From: CAYLMM01 sp964646035
GTDB lineage: Bacteria; Krumholzibacteriota; Krumholzibacteriia; LZORAL124-64-63
DNA length: 64,000 nt
Reading direction: 5' to 3'
Assembly (NCBI GenBank): GCA_964646035.1
Contig: CAZYDJ010000002.1
Coordinates: 13,476 to 77,475 of the forward strand
Shown: positions 1 to 8,627 of the stretch, in pieces
Position numbering within the stretch: the stretch's first letter is position 1
How the letters are laid out: each line of letters starts with the position of its first letter
Made by a program: the position numbers and the translations under genes
Notes under the pieces: generated by a model
Database searches by the model: none
The model's input: the letters and a program-made list of their open reading frames with translations, nothing else
Told to the model about the DNA's origin: nothing

Positions 1-588
1 GACGTTGAAGAGATCCTCGCAGGACACACCCATCACACCGATCTGCAGATCGCCGCGCTCGACGATGAACGGGGCGTGGGTGAATTCCGGCAGGTCTTGC
101 TCGTCGAGAATGTCGGCCGCCAGGATCGGAAAATCCGCCCGCTCGACCAGCGACTGCAGATTGGACCTTCCGTTGTCGAACTCGTGGTTGCCGATCACCG
201 ACGCCGCATAACCCGCGGCGTTCATCATGTCGATGATTCCCGCGCCCTTGATTCCGTCGACTTCGATGTCACAGACCGGATTGCCGGTCATGAAGTCGCC
301 GCCGTCGACCAGCAGAGACGCCGTGGCGGAGGCTCTCTCCCGCGCGAGATGCGAGGCCAAAGCGACGAAGCCTCCGACCGGCGCCTTGTCGTCGCGCCAG
401 GTCGCGGGCTCGGCCAGGAATGCGCCGTGGATGTCATTGGTATGGAAGAGGGTGAAATTGAACGGCCCCTCCCCCCGCACCGGCGGCGGAACGCTCCGGT
501 CGGCCGCGCAACCGGCCGCCAGGATCAGGATCAGCAACAAGGCCGCCGTCGTAATCGGAGTCGCGAAATAGGATCTGATTGAACGCAT
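1..588 (-). CDS. 5'-nucleotidase/UshA-like metallophosphatase lipoprotein (partial)
   Basis: The reading frame runs off the left edge, so only the N-terminal 196 codons are present. Residues 1-27 form a lipoprotein signal ending in LAAGC, predicting an exported, membrane-anchored enzyme. The metallophosphatase core follows: FHTNDIHG supplies the first metal-binding Asp and His, LLVDGGDF the second Asp, and IGNHEFDNG is the GNHE(F)D motif. This order is typical of the UshA/CpdB family, which hydrolyses nucleotides or cyclic nucleotides in the periplasm. The C-terminal nucleotide-binding domain is outside the window, so the exact substrate cannot be given. The start ATG at 588 is the only one that includes the complete signal peptide. 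Confidence 0.85.
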   Translation of the reverse strand, partial: MRSIRSYFATPITTAALLLILILAAGCAADRSVPPPVRGEGPFNFTLFHTNDIHGAFLAEPATWRDDKAPVGGFVALASHLARERASATASLLVDGGDFMTGNPVCDIEVDGIKGAGIIDMMNAAGYAASVIGNHEFDNGRSNLQSLVERADFPILAADILDEQDLPEFTHAPFIVERGDLQIGVMGVSCEDLFNV

Positions 589-705
589 GTCTTCTCCAGG
601 CTGGATTCTCGATGGGCGCGACCGGGCACAACGCCGGCCGACCGGTGGGATCCGGTGGAGATTAGGCGAGGAGCATTCGATTGGCAAGTTCGGGGAGCTT
701 CCGGA

Positions 706-2637
706 TCAGCGCACCACCGCGATCTTCAGGACGGCCGCCCCGGTTCCGGACCCGGCGCGCACGAGATAGACTCCGGCCGGTGATCTGCGGCCCGAAGCGT
801 CCCGGCCGTCCCAGCCCAGACTGTATTCTCCGGCGTCGAGATCGACTCCGGCAAGGATCCGGCGCACCAGACGGCCGCGCATGTCGTGGACGGTGATCGT
901 GACCGCGCCGGGCTTGGCCATCCCCAGCCTGAAGGCCGCTCCGCCCGATCCGGTGGCCGAAGCCGATTTCAGAGTCAGGCTCCGGGCCGAGTCGAACGAT
1001 TCGACCCCCACCGGCACCCCGTAAATCTCGATCGGATCGGTGTCGTGGCGAACCGTCAGCACGCAGTTGACGCCGTCCCAATACCAACCCGGACCGGTAT
1101 CGGCGGCCGCCGCGAGCAGCGGCAACGAGCTTCCCGCCGCCGTCACGGCGGTCGGCGGCGACGGCAGGCGCAGGGTTTCGGTTCCGCTGCTTCCGCAGAC
1201 CGTGTACACGGTGGCCGCGGTTTCGGGCGGATAGGATATCTGCAGGACCGGGCTATCGGCCGCCAGCAGGTGGGGACGGTCATCGGGCGCCAGCGACGGA
1301 TCCAATGACATCATCTCGAGCATGTACTTGACGGTGTTGAAGTTCTGCTCGTACCAGCTGTTGGACAGGCCGTAGGAGTAGATGTCCTTGATTGTCGTGA
1401 ACATCCGGCCGTCGGCGGCGATGTCCCGGGTGTTCTGGCCGTAGGTCGAGACGATGGCCATGCCCGCGGCCAGTTGCGGCAGCAGGGGATCCCGCAGGGG
1501 ATCGTCGATCAGGGCCCGGTCGAGCAGCAGGGCGGTCCGGGCGAACTGGAGCGTCGAGGCAAAGGTGGCCACCGGCCAGCCGGTCCACTCCAGGGTGGCC
1601 GGATAATAGTCGGAAAGCCCGCCGTCGGGGGTGTCGACCAGATACATCCCCATGATCCAGTCCATGATGTCCAGCGCCGTCTGCTGCCAGCCGGCCGGTC
1701 GCCGCAGCGCGAGTTCGACGACCATCTCGTTGGCGGAGTAGTGATCCCGCAGGCCGGTCTGCATTTCGGGATCCTGATCCTCGTAGAACGCCTCCCAGCG
1801 CATGTAGCTGGGACTGGCCGGATTGCAGGGATTATCCAGCAGCCATTGCCAGGCCCGGTCGCGAACTCCGGCGTAGGTCTCGTCGCCGGTGCGCTCGTAC
1901 ATGGCGTCGAAGAATCGCACCGCCGGCTGGAGATGGCTGGTGTAGTCCTGGCGAACCACGCCGTCGAGCGGCCGCACCCGGAACGGCCAGCGCCCCCGGT
2001 CGGCGACGTCGCCGTCGAGCTGGACGGCGGCCATCGTCGCGGCGATCTCTTCGGCGCCGCGCCAGTAGGTGCTGTCGCCGGTCACGTCGAAGAGCCGCAA
2101 CAACCGCAGGGCGAACATCGGCGGCTTATCGGTCATGATCGCGTCGCCGTCCCAGCCGCCTCCCATCACGCCGTCGGTCTGGGTGCTGTATGGCAGGTTG
2201 CCGTAGAGGTCTGCGGAGGGCGTGCGGTGCTCCAGGATCCAGTCGGCGAAGAGCCGGGCGCGGTCGAGGGCTTCGGGGTCGCCGGAATAGACGTGGTAGT
2301 CGAGGAAGGCATCGATTCCCGCCGAAGCCGTATAGGCGGGATAGCTCACCGAGGCGTAGCCGGGATAGCCCGAGCCGCCGCTCCAGAGCGAATTCGAATC
2401 GTAGATGCCGAAATGATAGAAGTAGGGCGGGACGGGATAGCCGTCGGGATCGCCGTCGTTGGTCCTGATGCCGCCCGATCCGGTATCGGAAAAAAGAAAG
2501 GCGGCCACCTCGTCCACGAGGTCGCCGTAGGGCTGCATCGGGGCTTCGGGAGTGGCTGAACAGATTACCGGAAGCATCAAGCACACCAGCAAAGCCGGCG
2601 ACGCCAGGGCAAAAGCCCCGGTCGAGAAGCGTATCAT
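706..2637 (-). CDS. secreted alpha/alpha-toroid protein with FlgD-like C-terminal domain
   Basis: This encodes 643 residues, starting at the ATG at 2637, which has a GGAAGGA ribosome-binding site just upstream; an earlier start would overlap the upstream methyltransferase gene. Residues 1-27 are a signal peptide (hydrophobic core, cleavage near CSATPEA). The body is a helical, tryptophan- and aromatic-rich domain (DAFLDYHVYSGD, FADWILEH, YWRGAEEIAATM) of the six-hairpin glycosidase/terpenoid-cyclase toroid type, so a role on a polysaccharide is plausible but unproven. The last ~80 residues form a FlgD-type Ig-like domain (DMRGRLVRR, LGWDGRDASG, GVYLVRA) used as a surface or secretion tail in this kind of organism. 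No catalytic residues could be assigned. Confidence 0.7.
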   Translation of the reverse strand: MIRFSTGAFALASPALLVCLMLPVICSATPEAPMQPYGDLVDEVAAFLFSDTGSGGIRTNDGDPDGYPVPPYFYHFGIYDSNSLWSGGSGYPGYASVSYPAYTASAGIDAFLDYHVYSGDPEALDRARLFADWILEHRTPSADLYGNLPYSTQTDGVMGGGWDGDAIMTDKPPMFALRLLRLFDVTGDSTYWRGAEEIAATMAAVQLDGDVADRGRWPFRVRPLDGVVRQDYTSHLQPAVRFFDAMYERTGDETYAGVRDRAWQWLLDNPCNPASPSYMRWEAFYEDQDPEMQTGLRDHYSANEMVVELALRRPAGWQQTALDIMDWIMGMYLVDTPDGGLSDYYPATLEWTGWPVATFASTLQFARTALLLDRALIDDPLRDPLLPQLAAGMAIVSTYGQNTRDIAADGRMFTTIKDIYSYGLSNSWYEQNFNTVKYMLEMMSLDPSLAPDDRPHLLAADSPVLQISYPPETAATVYTVCGSSGTETLRLPSPPTAVTAAGSSLPLLAAAADTGPGWYWDGVNCVLTVRHDTDPIEIYGVPVGVESFDSARSLTLKSASATGSGGAAFRLGMAKPGAVTITVHDMRGRLVRRILAGVDLDAGEYSLGWDGRDASGRRSPAGVYLVRAGSGTGAAVLKIAVVR

Positions 2638-2656
2638 TCGACAATCCTTCCTCAGG

Positions 2657-3238
2657 TCAGTCGGCATCCCCCTGGAGGGCGAAAAGATGGACAAGATATT
2701 CGCGATTGCCGCCCTTGCCGCCGAGAATGGGTGATTCGAGCGGCGGGCCGTCTATCCGCGCCAGATCGCCCAGTGATTCTAGCACACCGGCGAGGACTTC
2801 GTCATGCCGCTCGGCCGGCAGCACGCCCCGGCGCAGCCATTTTCGCGGGGCCTCGTAATGCGGTTTGACCAGCGATACGATCTCGCCGCCGGGGCCCAGC
2901 AGTTCCAGGGCGTGCGCGACGATCAGTTCCTGGCGGGTCCAGCTGGCGTCGATCACGACCAGGGAGCAGGGCTCGGGCAGGATCACGTGCAGGGCGTTTG
3001 TCCTTTCCATCGCCACCACCCGGTCGTCGCAGCGCAGCTTCCATTCCAGCACTCCGTATCCGGTATCCACCGAGTAGACCCGCTCGGCTCCGCGCCTCAG
3101 CAGGACGTCGGTGAATCCGCCGGTGCTGCATCCGAGATCAGCGCAGACCCTTGCGGCGGGATCTATGCCGAACCCGTCCAGCGCGTGGGCCAGCTTTTCG
3201 CCGCCGCGCGAAACGTAATCGCCGCTTCTTCCGGCCAT
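2657..3238 (-). CDS. TlyA-family FtsJ-like rRNA methyltransferase lacking S4 domain
   Basis: This encodes 193 residues. YVSRGGEKLAHALD near the N-terminus is the signature joining the S4 and methyltransferase domains in TlyA. It is followed by the SAM-binding ADLGCSTGGFTDVLL, by VVIDASWTRQ and by SLVKPHYEA with the catalytic-type lysine. TlyA proteins 2'-O-methylate cytidines in 16S and/or 23S rRNA. Family members usually carry an N-terminal S4 RNA-binding domain of about 60 residues; here the frame opens directly at the signature, and no S4-like sequence is seen upstream. ATG 3238 is chosen because GAAAGG lies 5 bases before it; ATG 3268 is in frame but lacks a good site. The downstream toroid gene begins 20 bases after the stop and may be cotranscribed. 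Confidence 0.8.
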   Translation of the reverse strand: MAGRSGDYVSRGGEKLAHALDGFGIDPAARVCADLGCSTGGFTDVLLRRGAERVYSVDTGYGVLEWKLRCDDRVVAMERTNALHVILPEPCSLVVIDASWTRQELIVAHALELLGPGGEIVSLVKPHYEAPRKWLRRGVLPAERHDEVLAGVLESLGDLARIDGPPLESPILGGKGGNREYLVHLFALQGDAD

Positions 3239-3336
3239 GTCAACCTTTCCTGTCCCCCCGAACCCCAATGTTATATCATCAAACGGCTTGAGGGCAGTCC
3301 CATCGGACCCTTAACCGTTCGACCGGCGATTACCAC

Positions 3337-4626
3337 ATGAAGATTCTGAGAAATCAATTCACGATACTGGTCTTCCTGCAGGCCGTCGTGTTCATCACCT
3401 ACGAGCGAGTCTTGTCGCTGCCCCTCTGGAGCCCGCGGGACTTCGAGGTGCTGCACGACGCCTTCGTCCTGTCCGGCGATCCCCTGAACGTGTTCCGCCA
3501 TCTCGGCGCCATTTTCAGCCAGCCCCTGCTCCAGCTCAGCTTCCTGGTGGAATTCCATTACTTCGGCATGGACCCGACCGGCTATCTGGCCGCGAACATC
3601 GCCGTCCACGGCTTCAATTCATATCTGGTCTACCGGCTCTGCCTGCTGCTCTTTCCGCGGCAGATGATGTCGATGCTGGCCGGCCTGATGTTCGCGCTTT
3701 CGGTGGGGCATTACGGCAAGATACTGATGACAATCGCCGGCCTCGAGTCGCTGTTGGCGACGACCTTGTATCTGACCGTGCTCTACTGCCTGATCCGCAA
3801 CGACCTGCGCAACCAGGGCCGGGTGCGCAGCCTCTGGTTCCTGGGCGGCCTGGTCCTGCTGGGAGCGGCCGGGCTGACCGGCAACCTGTCCCTATCGATG
3901 ATGGGCTGCCTGCTGGCCTACAAGTTCTTCTTCTTCAAGGAACGCGGCCGGCGCGGCATCTTTTCCGCCGACATCCTGATCCTCATCCTGGCCGGCGTCC
4001 TTTTCCACGGCGCCCAGGAGATCTGGGGCTGGCGGGAACCCGCGATCCATTTTTCCGAGAAGCAGGGCACCCTGAACTACACGCTGATGTCGATCAAGAA
4101 CATATTCCGCTATCTGAATCTGCTCGTATTCCCGATGCAGCACAGCAACCTGGTCGTGGCCGGAAATCCAGTGATCCGCTTCATCTACGAATGGCGAACG
4201 CTGATCCGGGTGTTGGTATCGCTGTCCATCATTTCCTTCGGTTTCTTCGGCATCCTCTTCGGCAGCCGGCCGATCAGATTCTTCATCGCCTGGACGGTGA
4301 TCACGGTGCTGCCGTTCTCCGGCATGGGCTACGGCGGCGACTGGCTGAATCTCCAGTACCTATACCTGACCGCCGTTGGCTTCTGCGTGATCCTGGCCGC
4401 CGGCACGGCCGGCAGTTGCAGCATGTTGTCGCGTCATCGCTGGAAACGGACGGCGCCCATGCTGGTGCCGCTGTTCTTTATCGCGATGTCGTTGACCGTC
4501 GCCCACCGTCTGGACGGCCAGAACCGGCGGGCAGCCCGCAGGCCCGCCATCATCGAGCTGCAGCGCAGCCTGGAATCAGAGATCCTTTCCCCCCGGGAAT
4601 GGCCCCCCGAAAACCGATCCGGTTAG
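3337..4626 (+). CDS. polytopic membrane protein, GT-C glycosyltransferase-like
   Basis: This encodes 429 residues, nearly all in hydrophobic segments (about ten predicted membrane helices). After the first helix there is a soluble loop (LSLPLWSPRDFEVLHDAFV) and then FRHLGAIFSQPLLQLSFLVEFHYFG and NIAVHGFNSYLVYRL. This resembles the layout of bacterial TMTC/PMT-like GT-C proteins, where the helix-flanking phrase is of the form PL..ls...eyhlfGl.p...H..N..lH..n. The TPR domain found in many such proteins is absent, whereas the gene at 17129 has it. The substrate is unknown. It diverges from the TlyA-like gene with about 100 bases between them. Confidence 0.6.
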   Translation: MKILRNQFTILVFLQAVVFITYERVLSLPLWSPRDFEVLHDAFVLSGDPLNVFRHLGAIFSQPLLQLSFLVEFHYFGMDPTGYLAANIAVHGFNSYLVYRLCLLLFPRQMMSMLAGLMFALSVGHYGKILMTIAGLESLLATTLYLTVLYCLIRNDLRNQGRVRSLWFLGGLVLLGAAGLTGNLSLSMMGCLLAYKFFFFKERGRRGIFSADILILILAGVLFHGAQEIWGWREPAIHFSEKQGTLNYTLMSIKNIFRYLNLLVFPMQHSNLVVAGNPVIRFIYEWRTLIRVLVSLSIISFGFFGILFGSRPIRFFIAWTVITVLPFSGMGYGGDWLNLQYLYLTAVGFCVILAAGTAGSCSMLSRHRWKRTAPMLVPLFFIAMSLTVAHRLDGQNRRAARRPAIIELQRSLESEILSPREWPPENRSG

Positions 4627-4728
4627 GCTTGGCCCAAGGGCCGGGTCAAGCTATGTTTGTCCGGACTTTCGGGACGCAACCGGCAGCAGCCGGCATCGAC
4701 ACGAACTGTTCGCAGGAGGATTTCGGAG

Positions 4729-5850
4729 ATGGCCAAGTACCGTATCGGCTGGATGCCCGGCGACGGCGTGGGCGTGGACGTGATGGACGCGACTCGCACC
4801 GTACTCGACAAGCTCGGCCTGGACGCCGAGTACGTCCACGGCGACATCGGCTGGGAGTTCTGGCGCACGGAAGCCGATCCCCTTCCCGAGCGCACCATCG
4901 AAATGCTGAAGAACGTCGATGCCGCCCTTTTCGGCGCCATCACCAGCAAGCCCAAGGAGGAAGCCGAGGCTGAACTGGTTCCCGAGCTCAAGGGCACGGG
5001 CAAGGTCTACCGCAGCCCCATCGTGCGGCTGCGCCAGGAGTTCAACCTGCGGACCAACCTGCGACCCTGCAAGGCCTACCCCGGCAACCCGCTCAACTTC
5101 CGCGACGACCTCGATCTGGTGGTCTTCCGGCAGAATACCGAAGGCCTTTACATGGGAGTGGAATACCATCCCCTGCCCCAGGACGTGCGCGACAAGCTGA
5201 TCGAGACCCATCCCGCCCAGATGGCCACGCTGGCCGATGTGGCGAACGAGGACATCGCCATCAGCACGCGGATCTTCACCCGCCGGGGCTGCCGCGAAAT
5301 CTGCCGCGACGCGTTCGAGTACGCCAAGAAATTCGGCTACAAGACCGTGACCGTGGTCGAGAAGCCGAACGTAGTGCGCGAGACCAGCGGCCTGATGGTT
5401 CGCGAGGCCCGCAAGATCGCCGAGGATTATCCCGGCATCGAGCTGTGGGAGACCAACATCGACGCGATGTGCATGTGGCTGGTGAAGAACCCGCAGAACT
5501 ACGGCGTTCTCATCTCGTCGAACATGTTCGGCGATATCGTCAGCGATCTCTGCGCCCAGCTCGTCGGCGGCCTCGGCTTCGCCTGCTCGGGCAACATCGG
5601 CGACGAGGTGGCGGTCTTCGAGCCGAGCCACGGTTCGGCGCCGAAGTACGTGGGCATGAACAAGGTCAATCCGATCGCGATGATCCTGTCGGCCAAGATG
5701 ATGCTCGATCATCTGGGCGAGACGGATATGGCCGTCAGGCTGGACGCAGCGGTGGCGGCGGTCATCGCCGAGGGCGGGGTCCGCACCTACGACATGGGCG
5801 GATCGAGCACGACCACCGACATGGCCGAGGCCATCGCCGCCAAGTGCTGA
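4729..5850 (+). CDS. isocitrate/isopropylmalate dehydrogenase-family enzyme
   Basis: This encodes 373 residues, from ATG 4729 with an AGGAGG site 8 bases upstream. It is a decarboxylating beta-hydroxyacid dehydrogenase: LRQEFNLRTNLRP binds substrate carboxylates, FRQNTEGLYMGVEY contains the Glu/Tyr region, SNMFGDIVSDLCAQL gives the metal-binding aspartates, and EPSHGSAPKYVG is the dinucleotide loop. Lys-Tyr after HGSAP resembles NADP-dependent isocitrate dehydrogenases rather than the Asp typical of NAD-dependent isopropylmalate dehydrogenase. The substrate loop reads RSPIVRLRQ; E. coli Icd has RSLNVALRQ, so the serine is kept but the following Asn is Ile. Isocitrate, isopropylmalate and homoisocitrate all remain possible substrates. 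A strong hairpin terminator follows 28 bases after the stop. Confidence 0.85.
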   Translation: MAKYRIGWMPGDGVGVDVMDATRTVLDKLGLDAEYVHGDIGWEFWRTEADPLPERTIEMLKNVDAALFGAITSKPKEEAEAELVPELKGTGKVYRSPIVRLRQEFNLRTNLRPCKAYPGNPLNFRDDLDLVVFRQNTEGLYMGVEYHPLPQDVRDKLIETHPAQMATLADVANEDIAISTRIFTRRGCREICRDAFEYAKKFGYKTVTVVEKPNVVRETSGLMVREARKIAEDYPGIELWETNIDAMCMWLVKNPQNYGVLISSNMFGDIVSDLCAQLVGGLGFACSGNIGDEVAVFEPSHGSAPKYVGMNKVNPIAMILSAKMMLDHLGETDMAVRLDAAVAAVIAEGGVRTYDMGGSSTTTDMAEAIAAKC

Positions 5851-5877
5851 CCGCGTTGATTCCGTCCCCTGCAGTCA

Positions 5878-5913
5878 GGACCCCCGGCGAAGGTTGTCGC
5901 CGGGGGTCCCTTT
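5878..5913 (+). terminator. intrinsic terminator-like hairpin
   Basis: A 13-bp GC-rich stem (5878-5890 with 5897-5909) closes a 6-base loop and is followed by a short C/T tract ending in TTT. It lies just after the dehydrogenase stop and faces a convergent gene. Confidence 0.75.
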
Positions 5914-5973
5914 CCGCCAGGACTCCCTTCCTGTCGGGTCCTGCATTCTCCGGTCCCGCTTGCTCCGGGCCGC

Positions 5974-8175
5974 TTATCGGACCAGGGTCATCTTGACCGT
6001 GGCATAACCCTCCGGACCTTTCAGCCGCGAGAAATAGACGCCGGCCGGCACGTCCGCGCCTTCGGCGTCGCGCCCGTCCCAGAAGACCGAGAACTCGCCC
6101 TCATCGCGAACCTCGTCGATCAGGTTGCGCACCAGCCTGCCGCGGGCGTCGAAGATGTCGAGTGTCATCCGGCCGCCGCCCGCGGGAACCAGGCAGACGA
6201 TCTCGGTCCGCGGATTGAACGGGTTGGGCACGTTCTGGCGCAGCCCGGTCCGCTCGGGAATCGTCTCGGCCGGAACATCGGTGATCGGATCCTCCCAGAT
6301 CGCGAACGCCAGATCCATCCGCTGCTCGGGATAAGGATCGACCGGCGGATACAGCAGTTCGTTCCAGAACGCAGGCTCCTGCTGCAGTCCCTCTCCCCAT
6401 ACCGCCGCGTCGTTCCAATGGTCCAGCGATGTCTTCCAGCCCAGATGGGTCTCCGGACTGTCGGGAAACGCCTTCAGGCTGAGCCAGTAGACGATCGGCT
6501 GTGTGGTCGAGCCCTCCTGCACGAAAGCCAGGTGGGGGTCGATGTGGAAGTGATAGCGCCAGCAGGTCCAGTCGGCCGGGAATGTGTAGCCGTCCGGCGG
6601 ATACAGCCATCCCTCCTCGATCTGCTCGGCGTACGGCTCGAAAGTGAAGTCGCCGGGGAAGAAATCCCGCCACCAGAGCAGGTCGCCGGGCATGCTGTAT
6701 CCGGTGGAACTCAGGGCCGCCGGGATGTCCGCGTGGATGCCGAGAACGAAAGTCACGTTGCCGGCATATCCCTGCGGCATCAGATCCGCGAGCCAGGACG
6801 CCCAGATATCGATGTCGGTCAACGGCCCGACCCTGGTGCAGAGAAAATCGTCGGCCAGGACGTAGTCGCGCTCGGTCGGAGTCGCGCAGATGTCGATGCC
6901 GTTCATGGAGAGATCGGGTTCCTGGATCCATTTCAGGACTATGTCGTCTATCGACACCATGCAGTCCTCGACCTCGCCGTCGGGAGCGCCGCCGAACTCG
7001 GGCAGCCCTCCGGCCAGGCTGTAGCGGAAGCGGCAGAAGGTCGAGGAGACCGGAGCTATGCCGGCCGGAACGCTGAAGATCAGGCTGTTGAGGCCGGCGA
7101 CGACCGGCACCGAGACCAGTATCTGCTCCCCGGGATCGGCCCAATCGCCGTTGTCCAGGAAATCGATCCAGGCGTCGATGAATCCCGGCGCCGAAACCGT
7201 GACGTCCACGCTGGCCGGCTGTCCGGGCATGATCTGCGATGTGAAGACCACGCCGTCCTCGTCGTCGTTGCCGTCGTTGTCGTCTCCGGTCGCCGCCGCA
7301 TCCGGCTGACCGTCGGGTTCCGAGTCGATCGAGGCGCCCATGAACACGCCCGGCACGATCAAATGGTTCGCGCCGTTAGTCGCCATCAGGGTCGGATAAG
7401 TCGGATCGGGCGCGTCCCCCCAGTCGAACGCCTCCTGCTGTTCGGGACCGGTCAGGGCGAAGGCCAGGTCGATCGAATGGCCGGCCAGTTCGTGCTGCGG
7501 CGGATAGATCAGCTCGGCCCACGGCCCCGGATAAGGCTCCTCGCCAACGCCGAAAACCGCGTCGTCGTTCCAGTGGTCGAGCGAGGTCTTCCAGCCGAAA
7601 GTCGTCACGGGCTCCAACGGATACGCCTTTACATCCAGCCAGTAGACTACGGGCTCCGCCAGGGATCCCTGTTGCACGAACGCGTCAGCCTCCGGGATGG
7701 TAAAGTTGTACTGCCAGCATACGGTATCGGCCGGGAAGATGTACTCTTGCGGCGGGTCGAGCCAGCCCTCGGAAATGCCGTCCTCCCAGACCATCGCGAC
7801 GAAATCGCCGGGCTCGAAATAACGTGCCCAGAGCATTTCTCCAGGCATGCTGAATCCGGTGCCGTCGGGGTTGGCGGGGATGTCTGCGTGGATGCTGAGC
7901 GTGAATCCGACCTCGGCGGGACCGCCGATGTCGTCATAAAGCCACGATCCCCAGATGTGGATGCCGGTCAGGGGGCCGGTCTGCGTGCATTCGAAGTCGT
8001 CGGCGAGAACGAAATTACCCTGCCCGGCCGAGCAATTGACGTCGATGCCGTTTGGGGTGAGATCGGGCAATTGCGCCCATTTCGTCTTGGGATTATCGGG
8101 AAACCAGTCGGCGAGAGCGGGAACAGCGACGGCCAGACAAAGCAGCGCCGCCAGGGTGAAGCGAGTCGGAGACAT
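5974..8175 (-). CDS. secreted protein: duplicated domain, GEVED domain, FlgD-like tail
   Basis: This encodes 733 residues, starting at ATG 8175 so that the signal peptide (TLAALLCLAVAVPALA) is N-terminal. Two copies of a domain of about 200 residues flank a central region. Both copies share a leader (QLPDLTPNGIDV; QEPDLSMNGIDI), then FVLADDFECTQTGPLT/YVLADDFLCTRVGPLT and GWKTSLDHWNDDAVFG/GWKTSLDHWNDAAVWG. Between them lies a GEVED-type module with DWGDAPDPTYPTL at its start, acidic DDNDGNDDEDG runs and a terminal GEVEDC. The C-terminus has NVPNPFNPRTEI and an FlgD-like fold (DIFDARGRLVRN, VFWDGRDAEG, GVYFSRL). The protein is probably displayed on the surface or released. Function unknown; the repeated domain resembles DUF7901-type modules of secreted proteins. 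Confidence 0.75.
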   Translation of the reverse strand: MSPTRFTLAALLCLAVAVPALADWFPDNPKTKWAQLPDLTPNGIDVNCSAGQGNFVLADDFECTQTGPLTGIHIWGSWLYDDIGGPAEVGFTLSIHADIPANPDGTGFSMPGEMLWARYFEPGDFVAMVWEDGISEGWLDPPQEYIFPADTVCWQYNFTIPEADAFVQQGSLAEPVVYWLDVKAYPLEPVTTFGWKTSLDHWNDDAVFGVGEEPYPGPWAELIYPPQHELAGHSIDLAFALTGPEQQEAFDWGDAPDPTYPTLMATNGANHLIVPGVFMGASIDSEPDGQPDAAATGDDNDGNDDEDGVVFTSQIMPGQPASVDVTVSAPGFIDAWIDFLDNGDWADPGEQILVSVPVVAGLNSLIFSVPAGIAPVSSTFCRFRYSLAGGLPEFGGAPDGEVEDCMVSIDDIVLKWIQEPDLSMNGIDICATPTERDYVLADDFLCTRVGPLTDIDIWASWLADLMPQGYAGNVTFVLGIHADIPAALSSTGYSMPGDLLWWRDFFPGDFTFEPYAEQIEEGWLYPPDGYTFPADWTCWRYHFHIDPHLAFVQEGSTTQPIVYWLSLKAFPDSPETHLGWKTSLDHWNDAAVWGEGLQQEPAFWNELLYPPVDPYPEQRMDLAFAIWEDPITDVPAETIPERTGLRQNVPNPFNPRTEIVCLVPAGGGRMTLDIFDARGRLVRNLIDEVRDEGEFSVFWDGRDAEGADVPAGVYFSRLKGPEGYATVKMTLVR

Positions 8176-8627
8176 TGAATTTACCCCCCGTTGTGCAGAT
8201 GTACGCCTCCTGGATCGAAGATGTGGAGCACGAGGGGCGAGGTGGATTCTAAAAGCGGCTACGCAGGAGACTGTGGCTGATCCATTGCGACCGATTTGCA
8301 TCTCGGCGCCGATCGGGGGCGCCGTGGCCGGAAGCTCCGGTTACGGTTCCGCGAATCCGGTCGGCGAGCTACAGGCCTCGTCACCCTAGACTATCCGGGG
8401 ATTCAAAATCAAGGGGGTAGAGCGCAGCGAGGCCGCATCCGGCGGATGAGACCTCGTTATCATCGCCGACCCCGCCGCCGACGGATCCTGACCCATCGCG
8501 AGCCAGCCCTGTCGCGAGTCATCCCTCCGTGATATAATTGGATGACGAACCGGATCGCCGGCCCCCGCGGGCCGGCGCCTTCGGGCCGGAAACGAAAACA
8601 TCCTCCTCGTCGCCGAGCCGAGCCGCC
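8176..8627. other. 450-bp divergent intergenic region
   Basis: This separates the GEVED/FlgD-tail gene (minus) from the glycan-type operon (plus). Apart from an extended -10 promoter element at 8530-8538 no conserved element is recognised. The stretch 8280-8400 is GC-rich and can pair locally but matches no riboswitch consensus that I can recall. Confidence 0.5.
8530..8538 (+). promoter_or_regulatory. extended -10 promoter element
   Basis: TGATATAAT contains a perfect TATAAT at 8533-8538 preceded by the TGN extension. The region 17 bases upstream is a poor -35, as tolerated for extended -10 promoters. It would give a leader of about 80 bases before the operon start at 8628. Confidence 0.5.

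Noticed and set aside
8176..8400. Possible riboswitch upstream of the GEVED/FlgD-tail gene
   Set aside because: GC-rich pairing is present but no cobalamin, TPP, glycine or cyclic-di-GMP core motif could be matched.
8538..8627. Upstream TTG start for the toroid gene
   Set aside because: It lies in the promoter -10 element and adds a Pro/Arg/Ser-rich extension without similarity.
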